A stretch of DNA of 5,606 nucleotides from an uncultured Gammaproteobacteria bacterium (GCA_913043075.1 CAJWLI010000105.1:1-5606), one strand, 5' to 3'; counted from the stretch's first letter, positions 1 through 5,606 are shown. Numbers and translations are program-made. Notes: generated from the sequence alone by a model not told the origin.

Positions 1-93
1 GCCAAGCGCAAACAACACTTTTAAAACTTTGACTAAGGGCCGATGAGGAACTACGACCATGTCATATTGTTTGGAACCTTTTACAGCCGCCAT
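1..93 (-). CDS. Amino-terminal fragment of an unidentified, possibly membrane-anchored protein (cut by window edge)
   Basis: A minus-strand frame opens with an ATG at 93-91 and stays open to the window edge, giving 31 residues. An in-frame TAG lies upstream with no other ATG, GTG or TTG between, so this is the only standard start. The peptide begins MAAVKGSKQYDMVVVPHRPL and continues with a hydrophobic run (VKVLKVLFALG). That pattern, a short basic tail followed by the start of a hydrophobic helix, suggests an inner-membrane protein with a cytoplasmic amino-terminus. An exact TATAAT about 32 bp upstream of the start is placed correctly for its promoter. No clear Shine-Dalgarno sequence is visible. 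The fragment is too short to assign a family; small single-pass proteins of unknown function (DUF6776-like) are one guess I cannot support further. The main doubt is that a 31-codon open frame can occur by chance. Confidence 0.5.
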   Translation of the reverse strand, partial: MAAVKGSKQYDMVVVPHRPLVKVLKVLFALG

Positions 94-124
94 GAGTCCG
101 AAATTTTTTAAATGGGCATCCTAC

Positions 125-130
125 ATTATA
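125..130 (-). promoter_or_regulatory. Candidate -10 element for the leftward gene
   Basis: The minus strand reads TATAAT, a perfect match to the sigma-70 -10 consensus. Transcription would start near 118, leaving a leader of about 25 nt before the ATG at 93. No good -35 hexamer is seen 15-18 bp upstream; the best is a weak TTCCAA. AT-rich DNA can produce this hexamer by chance, so the support is its position between two divergent genes. Confidence 0.35.
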
Positions 131-172
131 TTTAAGTTTGATAAATTGGAATACCCTAAGAAAAAAAGTTCT

Positions 173-200
173 TTGTAAAGAAAATACATATTTTGATAAT
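173..200 (+). promoter_or_regulatory. Candidate sigma-70 promoter for the hemL-kinase operon
   Basis: TTGTAA at 173-178 matches 4 of 6 -35 positions. GATAAT at 195-200 matches 5 of 6 -10 positions. They are separated by 16 bp. Initiation would fall near 207, giving a leader of about 48 nt to the hemL ATG at 255. No operator-like inverted repeat or riboswitch-like structure was recognised in the leader. This is a match by eye in AT-rich sequence. Confidence 0.4.
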
Positions 201-254
201 TGAATCGGCTAGAAATCGATGTTTGAATTCACTTTTTCAAAAAGAGACGACACT

Positions 255-1544
255 ATGTCAAATTCTAGGCGCCTTTTCTCAGAAGCTAAACAGTTGCTTC
301 CAGGAGGCGTAAACTCACCAGTTAGATCATTCTCCAAAGTCGGAGGGCAGCCTCTTTTTATAAAAAAGGCAAAAGGCGCGTTTCTTTTCGATGAAGATGA
401 TAACAAATTCATCGACTATATCGGGTCTTGGGGACCTATGATTTTAGGTCATGCCCATGAATCGGTTATTTCCTCTGTTAAGGCTGCGGTCGATTCCGGC
501 CTTTCCTATGGAGCTCCGACTCAAATAGAAACATTGCTTGCCAAGAAAGTTAAGGAGTTTTTCCCGAGCATGGAGTTGATCCGTATGGTCAGTTCCGGCA
601 CAGAAGCTACAATGTCAGCGGTCAGGCTCGCTCGGGGATTCACAAAACGAGATTTAATAGTGAAATTTGAAGGTTGCTATCATGGTCACGCAGATTCATT
701 GCTGGTCAAAGCGGGATCAGGCGCATTAACCTTCGGTGAACCCGACTCTTTGGGAGTACCCCAAGACTTAGCAGAAAAAACCGTAGTTTTGCAATTTAAC
801 AACATTGAAGAAGCTCGGGAATTATTCAAACAAAAGGGAGAAGAAATAGCTGCGGTAATTGTTGAACCAATAGCAGGAAATATGGGATGTGTGCCACCAA
901 TTAAGGGTTTCTTAGAAGCCCTTCGTCTGCTTTGCGACGAGTACGCGAGCGTATTGATTTTTGACGAGGTAATGACTGGGTTCAGGGTATCCCCCGGCGG
1001 TGCTCAACAGCTTTATGACATTAAACCGGACTTAACTACGCTCGGTAAAATACTTGGCGGTGGACTTCCGGTCGGAGGATTTGGGGGAAAAAGAGAGCTT
1101 ATGCAGGAACTTTCTCCGATGGGAGGCATCTATCAAGCTGGAACACTCTCAGGGAACCCAATAACAATGCATGCGGGCTTAGCAACTTTGTCAATGTTGG
1201 AGGATGAACGAGTTTACGAAAAATTAGAAAAAAGTGCATCAACATTAACAGAAGGGTTAGAGACCTTGGCTAGCGAAATTGGCGTCCCATTCCAGACGAA
1301 TCGAGTAGGAAGTATGTTCGGGATATTTTTCACAAAAAACCAACGTGTAGAAACATATAGCGATGTCTTAACCGGGAACAATACTTTTTTTGTAAACTTT
1401 TTCAAAGAAATGTTGCAAAGAGGTGTCTATTTAGCTCCATCGCCTTTTGAGGCCGGATTCCTTTCGACCAAGCACGACAGCGAGATTATTTCCGCAACAC
1501 TGTATGCCGCGAAAGAGGCCTTTCAGAGAGTTAGCAAGGAGTAA
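255..1544 (+). CDS. hemL: Glutamate-1-semialdehyde 2,1-aminomutase
   Basis: This cytosolic PLP enzyme converts glutamate-1-semialdehyde to 5-aminolevulinate, the second step of the C5 route from glutamyl-tRNA to heme and other tetrapyrroles. The product is 429 residues, against 426 in E. coli. Signatures in order are LLPGGVNSPVRSF near residues 14-26, SSGTEA (113-118) in the cofactor phosphate region, FEGCYHGHAD (138-147), FDEVMTGFR (236-244) with Asp237, and LGKILGGGLPVGGFGG, whose Lys265 should form the Schiff base with PLP and carries the same number as in E. coli. QAGTLSGNP follows at 294-302. An in-frame ATG at 219 would add 12 residues. I prefer 255 because the protein then begins MSNSRRLFSEAKQLLPGG, like known homologues, and a weak purine stretch (AAAGAGA) precedes it. 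All motifs are intact. It is the first gene of a pair with the kinase 6 bp downstream. Confidence 0.97.
   Translation: MSNSRRLFSEAKQLLPGGVNSPVRSFSKVGGQPLFIKKAKGAFLFDEDDNKFIDYIGSWGPMILGHAHESVISSVKAAVDSGLSYGAPTQIETLLAKKVKEFFPSMELIRMVSSGTEATMSAVRLARGFTKRDLIVKFEGCYHGHADSLLVKAGSGALTFGEPDSLGVPQDLAEKTVVLQFNNIEEARELFKQKGEEIAAVIVEPIAGNMGCVPPIKGFLEALRLLCDEYASVLIFDEVMTGFRVSPGGAQQLYDIKPDLTTLGKILGGGLPVGGFGGKRELMQELSPMGGIYQAGTLSGNPITMHAGLATLSMLEDERVYEKLEKSASTLTEGLETLASEIGVPFQTNRVGSMFGIFFTKNQRVETYSDVLTGNNTFFVNFFKEMLQRGVYLAPSPFEAGFLSTKHDSEIISATLYAAKEAFQRVSKE
1536..1541 (+). promoter_or_regulatory. Ribosome binding site of the PfkB-family kinase, inside the hemL end
   Basis: AAGGAG lies 9 nt before the ATG at 1551 and overlaps the last sense codons of hemL, whose TAA is at 1542-1544. 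It fixes the kinase start. It also implies co-transcription with hemL, since no room remains for a separate promoter outside the hemL coding region. Confidence 0.8.
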
Positions 1545-1550
1545 AATACA

Positions 1551-2558
1551 ATGAAGAAGTATGACGTTTTTGGTATCGGGAACGCTCTTGTAGATATTGA
1601 GTACCGAATTGCTCTAGAGGAGCTTGAGAGTTTTGATCTCCCAAAAGGGATTATGACACTAGTCTCAGCTTCCAGACAGGAAGAACTTCTAAGCGCGAAA
1701 AAACTAAAATCAAAAGACATAAAACAGAGCTGCGGTGGATCAGCTGCAAACACTCTCGTAACGGCGTCAATGCTTGGAAGCAAAACTTTTTGTAGCTTCA
1801 GGGTAGCGGGAGATTTATTCGGAGATTTATTCTGTGAAGAACTTAGACTAGCAAAAATCGATATGGAACAGATCAAAAGTAGACCGCACGGAAATACTGG
1901 TACATGTCTAACTCTTGTGACAGAAGACGCGGACCGAACTATGGCAACCCATCTCGGAGTAACAGAAGATATCTCAAGTGAGGATATAGACTTCGAAGCT
2001 ATCGAGAGATCTAAGTATGCTTATATTGAAGGATATTTGGTTTCCAATGCCTCTGGCTTTGAAGCCGCAAGGGCTGCGCAAGAGGCAGCAAAGAAATCTG
2101 GTACAAATATAGCTGTTACATTATCTGACCCAGGATTAGTGGAGGGCTTCAAGTCAGAATTCGAGACTCTAGTGAAAAATGGTATCGATCTTGTTTTTTG
2201 TAATTTGAGTGAAGCAAAACTGCTTACGCGTGAGAACGATCTTGAGAGCTGCAAGAAAAAAATGAGGGAGATCGTGCCTCGCTTTGTAATAACTCTTGGC
2301 AAGCATGGATCCTATGCATTCGATGGAAAGTGTGGATATTCGAGTCAAAGCCCCAGGATTCAGGCGCAAGACTCAACAGGCGCTGGCGACACGTTTGCCG
2401 GAGCTTTTCTGCATTACATATGCAAGGGATATGGATTTGATAAGGCAAATCAAGTTTCTAATATCTTCGCTAGCGAAATAGCCAGTCGCTGGGGAGCAAG
2501 ACTGCCCAAAGAAATAATCGAAACGTTAGACAAAAAGATAGCCGCTGACATTGCATGA
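1551..2558 (+). CDS. PfkB-family kinase, probable adenosine kinase
   Basis: This is a 335-residue ribokinase/PfkB-fold protein that should transfer phosphate from ATP to a nucleoside or sugar hydroxyl. The opening YDVFGIGNALVDIEY (4-18) carries the substrate-binding GNALVD segment seen in gammaproteobacterial proteins annotated as adenosine kinase. CGGSAANTL (61-69) is the first PfkB glycine-rich signature. TLSDPGLV (190-197) and FCNLSEAKLL (216-225) are typical central segments. DSTGAGDTFAGAFL (274-287) is the second signature, with the anion-hole GAGD and Asp280 as the expected catalytic base. Length and motif order are normal and no key residue is missing. Adenosine-to-AMP salvage is the likely reaction by overall resemblance, but substrate in this superfamily cannot be set from motifs; inosine-guanosine or sugar kinase activity remains possible. 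The gene follows hemL by 6 bp with a strong Shine-Dalgarno and converges on the aminotransferase gene. Confidence 0.88.
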   Translation: MKKYDVFGIGNALVDIEYRIALEELESFDLPKGIMTLVSASRQEELLSAKKLKSKDIKQSCGGSAANTLVTASMLGSKTFCSFRVAGDLFGDLFCEELRLAKIDMEQIKSRPHGNTGTCLTLVTEDADRTMATHLGVTEDISSEDIDFEAIERSKYAYIEGYLVSNASGFEAARAAQEAAKKSGTNIAVTLSDPGLVEGFKSEFETLVKNGIDLVFCNLSEAKLLTRENDLESCKKKMREIVPRFVITLGKHGSYAFDGKCGYSSQSPRIQAQDSTGAGDTFAGAFLHYICKGYGFDKANQVSNIFASEIASRWGARLPKEIIETLDKKIAADIA

Positions 2559-2583
2559 TGTTCAAGCCAAAAAGATTATTGTC

Positions 2584-3759
2584 TTAAATCTCAGTAGAGT
2601 TCCCCAAAAATCGAGCTATCCTTTCTAACGCTATTTTCAAAACAGATAAATTTTGTGTAAAACTGAACCGGACAAAATCTTGAGAGCTGTTTTCTCCGAA
2701 GTCAGTGCCCGGAGTTGTTGAAACGAATTCTTTTTCCAAAAGTTTACAACAAAACTCCTCAGATCGAATGGAGTTTTCTGGGAGTTTTGCGTAAACATAA
2801 TACGCACCGCTCGGCGGAGCATCAACACGAAAACCAATATCCCTAAGAGCTTGGACTAAGAAGTCTTTTCTTTTACTCAAAGTATCAGCTTGGCCTTTTA
2901 CAATGGCCTGCGTTTCGTCATTAAAGGCTGCAAGCGCTGCATGCTGAGCGATAGAGGGCGCACAGATGAAGAAATTCTGCGATAATTTCAGCAAATCTGA
3001 ACAAGCAATTTCTGGCACCACAAGCCAACCTAATCGCCACCCAGTCATGCCGAATAACTTTGAAAAGCTATTAATTATAAAGATTTCAGAGCTCACATTC
3101 AGTGCGGTAGACCAATCTAAGGGATCGAAAGTGATTCCTTGGTACACCTCGTCCACCAAGAGAAAACCAGAGTTAGCTTCGATAAATAAGAAAAGTTCCT
3201 TTAACGCCTGATTTGAGTATACCGCCCCTGTCGGATTGGCCGGGGAACCTATCAACAATCCTCGAGAGTTAGAACTCCAACATTCTTGAAGGAGATCAGG
3301 AGTAAGCTTAAAACCTGTTCTGGCATCAACGGGGACTAAAACTGGGTTCGCATTTAACGCCAGAGCAAAATTCGCATTGCAGGGATACCCTGGATCAGGC
3401 AGCAGGAGATCTCCACCATTATTCAAAAGCAAGGCTGTTAACAAAAGCAATCCACCGGAAGAGCCCGTAGTTATAAATATCCTTTCTGGATCAACACTGA
3501 CACCAAATGAGTCATGGTAAAACCGGCAAATATTCTCTCTGAGAGGCAATAATCCTTGGGCTTCTGTGTAACCGGAGTGTCCATTTCGGATAGCCTCGAT
3601 AGCACTTTTCTCTATTGGCGGGGGCAACCCAAAATCTGATTCGCCAATTTCCATGCGAATAACTTTTTTCCCAGAATCCTCTAAAGCCCTGGCCCTGCTC
3701 AAAAGCCGCATGACACCGAATTCCTTAATTTTTTTTGCTCTGTTTGATATTTTGATCAA
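2584..3759 (-). CDS. Pyridoxal-phosphate-dependent class I/II aminotransferase
   Basis: This 391-residue fold-type I aminotransferase of the aspartate aminotransferase superfamily should move an amino group between an amino acid and a 2-oxo acid in the cytosol. The amino-terminal arm includes EIGESDFGLPPP (37-48), equivalent to the GEPDF substrate loop. TTGSSGGLLLL (98-108) binds the cofactor phosphate. SPANPTG (172-178) carries the PLP-contacting Asn175, and LVDEVYQG (201-208) carries Asp203 and Tyr206. SFSKLFGMTGWRLGW (231-245) has the Schiff-base Lys234 and Arg242. FVRFSF (362-367) supplies Arg364, the expected substrate carboxylate contact. The start is a TTG at 3759-3757 with AAAAAGG about 10 nt upstream. 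An ATG at codon 17 would remove IKEFGVMRLLSRA-type sequence that homologues usually keep, so TTG is preferred. The specific substrate cannot be named. It is transcribed away from dksA as a single gene. Confidence 0.93.
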   Translation of the reverse strand: MIKISNRAKKIKEFGVMRLLSRARALEDSGKKVIRMEIGESDFGLPPPIEKSAIEAIRNGHSGYTEAQGLLPLRENICRFYHDSFGVSVDPERIFITTGSSGGLLLLTALLLNNGGDLLLPDPGYPCNANFALALNANPVLVPVDARTGFKLTPDLLQECWSSNSRGLLIGSPANPTGAVYSNQALKELFLFIEANSGFLLVDEVYQGITFDPLDWSTALNVSSEIFIINSFSKLFGMTGWRLGWLVVPEIACSDLLKLSQNFFICAPSIAQHAALAAFNDETQAIVKGQADTLSKRKDFLVQALRDIGFRVDAPPSGAYYVYAKLPENSIRSEEFCCKLLEKEFVSTTPGTDFGENSSQDFVRFSFTQNLSVLKIALERIARFLGNSTEI

Positions 3760-3820
3760 AAATCTACGCCTTTTTAAAATTCAGTCGAATAGTCTTATCT
3801 ATTTAATCACCACCCATGCC

Positions 3821-3857
3821 TTGGCGAAAGCTTCCCTATCTGTTATCTTTCGCGGCG
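3821..3857 (+). promoter_or_regulatory. Candidate dksA promoter with extended -10 and G+C-rich discriminator
   Basis: TTGGCG at 3821-3826 matches 4 of 6 -35 positions. A 17-bp spacer leads to TATCTT at 3844-3849, also 4 of 6. A TG one base upstream (TGTTATCTT) makes this an extended -10, which can compensate for weak hexamers. The bases to the expected start near 3856 are TCGCGGCG, a G+C-rich discriminator in otherwise AT-leaning DNA. That combination is typical of promoters inhibited by ppGpp and DksA, and the E. coli dksA promoter is known to be repressed by its own product. The leader would be about 34 nt. Placement is by eye. Confidence 0.45.
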
Positions 3858-3889
3858 ATCTATGAACAGTAAAGAGTTAGTCAAAATAT

Positions 3890-4579
3890 ATGGCATCAAA
3901 AAACAAATCTAAGACTCAAAGCTTAAAGCCCAAGGCTAAGCCCAAGCCCAAGCCCAAGCCCAAGCCCAAGCCCAAGCCCAAGGCTAAACCAAAGGCCAAG
4001 GCTAAACCAAAGCCCAAGGCTAAACCAAAGGCTAGATCAAAGGCTAGATCAAAAATAGGGGCAACTGTCGTCAAGGCTGATAAGAAACTAATTGGAGCAA
4101 GCAAAAAAGCTGCGCAAGACGAAACGGAAGTCTTAAAGAAAAGAGCGCCAAGGCCCAGATCAGAGATCAAGACGTCAAAACTTGCGCCTTACAAATCTGA
4201 CCGAAATGAAGATTATATGAATAATGCTCATAAGGATCACTTCCGAGAAATCTTAACGGAGTGGAAAATGCAACTTATGACGGAAGTAGACCGCACCGTT
4301 AGCAACTTAAAAGATGAGATGGCAAATTATCCCGATCCTGCAGATCGAGCGAGTCAAGAGGAAGAGTTTAGTCTAGAGCTAAAAACCAGAGATAGAGAGA
4401 GGAAGCTAATTCGAAAAATTGAAAGCACCATGGATCTTATTGACCAAGACGATTACGGTTACTGCGAATCATGTGGGATTGAAATCGGAATAAAGAGATT
4501 AGAAGCTAGGCCCACAGCTACCAAATGCATCGATTGCAAAACTCTTGACGAAATCAAAGAACGACAAATACACGGCTAG
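3890..4579 (+). CDS. dksA: RNA polymerase-binding transcription factor DksA with a long Lys/Pro/Ala repeat tail
   Basis: DksA inserts its coiled coil into the RNA polymerase secondary channel and, with ppGpp, adjusts promoters in the stringent response. The product is 229 residues against 151 in E. coli, and the core aligns without gaps at an offset of 78. Asp149 and Asp152 at the coiled-coil tip (DPADRASQ) match E. coli Asp71 and Asp74. The zinc ligands are Cys192, Cys195, Cys213 and Cys216. Leu173, Lys176, Arg207 and Lys217 match the four E. coli residues of ppGpp site 2 (Leu95, Lys98, Arg129, Lys139). The amino-terminus is unusual: from 13 to 55 every odd residue is Lys or Arg, and no acidic residue appears before Asp64. 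The start is secure, because TAG at 3878 closes the frame upstream and no ATG, GTG or TTG occurs in frame until codon 110. The Shine-Dalgarno is weak (AAAGAG, 13 nt away). gluQ overlaps the 3' end. Confidence 0.97.
   Translation: MASKNKSKTQSLKPKAKPKPKPKPKPKPKPKAKPKAKAKPKPKAKPKARSKARSKIGATVVKADKKLIGASKKAAQDETEVLKKRAPRPRSEIKTSKLAPYKSDRNEDYMNNAHKDHFREILTEWKMQLMTEVDRTVSNLKDEMANYPDPADRASQEEEFSLELKTRDRERKLIRKIESTMDLIDQDDYGYCESCGIEIGIKRLEARPTATKCIDCKTLDEIKERQIHG
3938..3982 (+). repeat. Perfect 6-bp tandem repeat (AAGCCC) inside dksA, 7.5 copies
   Basis: Seven uninterrupted AAGCCC units plus a trailing AAG encode alternating Lys-Pro from residues 17 to 31. The codons are identical throughout (AAG, CCC), whereas the surrounding repeats mix AAA/AAG and CCA/CCC. 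This points to recent expansion by replication slippage rather than selection on the peptide alone. Gain or loss of a unit changes the protein by two residues and keeps the frame. Confidence 0.95.
3980..4033 (+). repeat. 18-bp tandem repeat inside dksA, 3 copies
   Basis: Three adjacent 18-bp units occupy 3980-3997, 3998-4015 and 4016-4033. All begin AAGGCTAAACCAAAG and differ only in the last three bases (GCC, CCC, GCT). They encode KAKPKA, KAKPKP and KAKPKA. The array abuts the hexamer run and shares AAG at 3980-3982 with it. Confidence 0.93.
4028..4051 (+). repeat. 12-bp tandem duplication inside dksA, 2 copies
   Basis: AAGGCTAGATCA occurs twice head to tail, at 4028-4039 and 4040-4051, encoding Lys-Ala-Arg-Ser twice. 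It overlaps the last bases of the 18-bp array and brings Arg into the basic alternation, which ends at Lys55. Confidence 0.93.
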
Positions 4580-5468
4580 GGATTTTAGCGACGATTCAAA
4601 TTCGCCCTCACACTATGTAGGACGTTTCGCTCCATCACCCAGCGGACCTCTTCACTACGGTTCGTTAGTGACCGCTCTGGCTAGCTTTCTTGACGCTAAG
4701 CATAACAATGGTAAATGGCTGCTCAGAATAGAAGATTTAGATTTTTTTCGAAACTCTAGAAACGCGAGTTTGGAAATTCAGAAACAGCTCAAAGGATTCA
4801 GGCTAGTCTGGGACGAAGAAGTCCTATTCCAGAGCTCCAGCACTTTAGGCTACAGTGAAGCGCTAAAGCAACTTGCGGATAGCACATATTTGTGCTCATG
4901 CAATAGAAAAGAAAGCCGTCCAATATACAGCGGGAATTGTAGAAAAAATGGGGCAGATAAAACCAAAAGCACTGCGATAAGATTAATGATTTCTCAAGAT
5001 GAACTGAGCTTTAAAGATGCAGTCTTTGGTCATCTTCAATGGAAAGGATTAGAAGATTTAGGAGATTTCATAATAAAAAGAAAAGATGGGGTATTTGCCT
5101 ATCACTTGGCGGTTGTCGTGGACGACCTAAACCAAAAAATTACTCACGTAGTACGTGGCTCAGACCTCCTTGATTCTACTCCAAGGCAATTAGACATCTA
5201 TAAAAAACTAGGCTTAAGCCCACCGAAATACTGCCATTTACCTGTAATAGTTGACTCCAACAATTTTAAATTAAGCAAGCAAAGTTTCGCAAAAAAAGTG
5301 GATCCCGAAAAAGCAGTCCCAATATTAAGACTTGCTCTGACAGATTTAGGGCAGATTATACCCAGAACAGAAAATCACCAGCACCTACTAGAAGAGGCAA
5401 TAAAAAATTGGAATTTAGAAAGAATACCGAAGACGCTAACAACCAAAGCACCTACGATGCTCCTTTGA
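4545..5468 (+). CDS. gluQ: Glutamyl-Q tRNA(Asp) synthetase
   Basis: GluQ is a shortened paralogue of glutamyl-tRNA synthetase without an anticodon-binding domain. It activates glutamate with ATP and attaches it to the queuosine base at the wobble position of tRNA-Asp. The product is 307 residues, near the family's usual 290-310. VGRFAPSPSGPLHYGSL (25-41) holds the HIGH-type ATP motif (His37, Gly39), and LLRIEDLD (59-66) is the usual glutamate-site region. Cys117, Cys119, Tyr128 and Cys132 form the C-x-C...Y-x3-C zinc site. AYHLAVVVDD (185-194) and VVRGSDLL (202-209) are well conserved, and KLSKQ (242-246) is the KMSKS-type loop. The frame has been open since a TAG at 4500, and the only ATG, GTG or TTG before the HIGH motif is the TTG at 4545. 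This gives a 35-bp overlap with dksA and no visible Shine-Dalgarno, so translation probably depends on ribosomes finishing dksA. The exact start is the least certain part. Confidence 0.94.
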   Translation: MTKSKNDKYTARDFSDDSNSPSHYVGRFAPSPSGPLHYGSLVTALASFLDAKHNNGKWLLRIEDLDFFRNSRNASLEIQKQLKGFRLVWDEEVLFQSSSTLGYSEALKQLADSTYLCSCNRKESRPIYSGNCRKNGADKTKSTAIRLMISQDELSFKDAVFGHLQWKGLEDLGDFIIKRKDGVFAYHLAVVVDDLNQKITHVVRGSDLLDSTPRQLDIYKKLGLSPPKYCHLPVIVDSNNFKLSKQSFAKKVDPEKAVPILRLALTDLGQIIPRTENHQHLLEEAIKNWNLERIPKTLTTKAPTMLL

Positions 5469-5606
5469 TAAATAAACAAAGAAAAAAGGGAAACGAGTTT
5501 GAAAAAATTTTGGGCACTAGAAATATTGTATATATTTCATGATATTACGGATTTTAAAAAAAAACATGAATTCTATTTATTTTTCTGAGATAGTGTGCAG
5601 GAGGAA
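5469..5606 (+). other. AT-rich intergenic stretch with a strong ribosome binding site at its end
   Basis: No hairpin followed by a T-run that would serve as a gluQ terminator is visible in these 138 bp. A weak promoter-like pair is TTGAAA (5499-5504) and TATTGT (5524-5529), with a long 19-bp spacer. The segment ends in AGGAGGAA (5599-5606), a perfect AGGAGG at 5599-5604, so a plus-strand gene probably starts within about 10 bases past the edge. A competing reading is an open frame from ATG 5539 or 5566 to the edge, but neither ATG has a Shine-Dalgarno. The next gene cannot be identified from here. Confidence 0.5.

Noticed and set aside
59..178. Plus-strand frame of about 39 codons from the ATG at 59, in the region left of hemL
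   Set aside because: It has no Shine-Dalgarno, is antisense to the better-supported leftward gene over 59-93, runs through the proposed divergent promoter elements, and resembles nothing I recognise.
219..254. Longer hemL start at ATG 219, adding 12 residues
   Set aside because: No ribosome binding site precedes 219, and the added residues do not resemble the HemL amino-terminus, whereas the ATG at 255 gives the standard beginning.
1523..1876. Minus-strand frame of 117 codons across the hemL end and the kinase start
   Set aside because: It lies antisense to two strongly supported genes, is Ser- and Phe-rich as such shadows often are, and shows no recognisable domain.
2559..2583. Possible bidirectional terminator between the convergent genes
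   Set aside because: The only inverted match is four AT-rich base pairs, too weak to call a terminator.
3926..4054. Repeat cluster considered as a CRISPR array or mobile-element remnant
   Set aside because: The units are short, contiguous, without spacers, in frame and coding; there are no flanking inverted repeats or target-site duplications.
3916..4170. Minus-strand frame of 84 codons rich in Gly-Leu and Ala-Leu repeats, resembling a membrane segment
   Set aside because: It is the antisense shadow of the dksA repeat array; AAGCCC read backwards gives GGGCTT, hence Gly-Leu. The sense strand encodes a clear DksA.

Overview
The window reads as ordinary chromosomal DNA of a gammaproteobacterium, probably a free-living one of moderate to slightly low G+C (around 40-45% by eye). 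The best evidence is the dksA-gluQ pair, a gene order typical of Gammaproteobacteria. The DksA core aligns residue for residue with the E. coli protein as I remember it, and HemL, the PfkB-family kinase and GluQ also resemble gammaproteobacterial versions. No phage, transposon, CRISPR, tRNA or rRNA signal was seen. Family names come from recalled motifs and homologues, not from a database search.

Layout. The left edge (1-93, minus strand) holds the first 31 codons of an unidentified, probably membrane-anchored protein. A divergent control region (94-254) separates it from a plus-strand pair: hemL (glutamate-1-semialdehyde aminomutase, 255-1544) and a PfkB-family adenosine/sugar kinase (1551-2558). 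The kinase's ribosome binding site lies inside the last codons of hemL. A class I/II PLP-dependent aminotransferase (2584-3759) runs the other way and converges on the kinase across only 25 bp. A second divergent control region (3760-3889) leads into dksA (3890-4579) and gluQ (4545-5468), whose reading frames overlap by 35 bp. The last 138 bp are AT-rich and end in a perfect AGGAGG, so another plus-strand gene probably starts just past the edge.

How the genes relate. HemL makes 5-aminolevulinate for tetrapyrrole synthesis. The kinase is probably in nucleoside salvage and the aminotransferase in amino-acid metabolism; neither has an obvious mechanistic tie to HemL. DksA is the RNA polymerase secondary-channel factor that works with ppGpp in the stringent response. 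GluQ glutamylates queuosine in tRNA-Asp, so the dksA-gluQ unit links transcription control and translation.

The one clearly unusual element is the DksA amino-terminus. A 78-residue insertion relative to E. coli DksA includes a stretch (residues 13-55) in which every second residue is Lys or Arg, with Pro, Ala or Ser between. It is encoded by nested in-frame 6-, 18- and 12-bp tandem repeats. No ATG, GTG or TTG lies in frame between codon 1 and codon 110, so the tail should be translated whenever the core is. The proposed dksA promoter has an extended -10 and a G+C-rich discriminator, which fits feedback repression by DksA/ppGpp. Nothing else in the window suggests an undescribed system.
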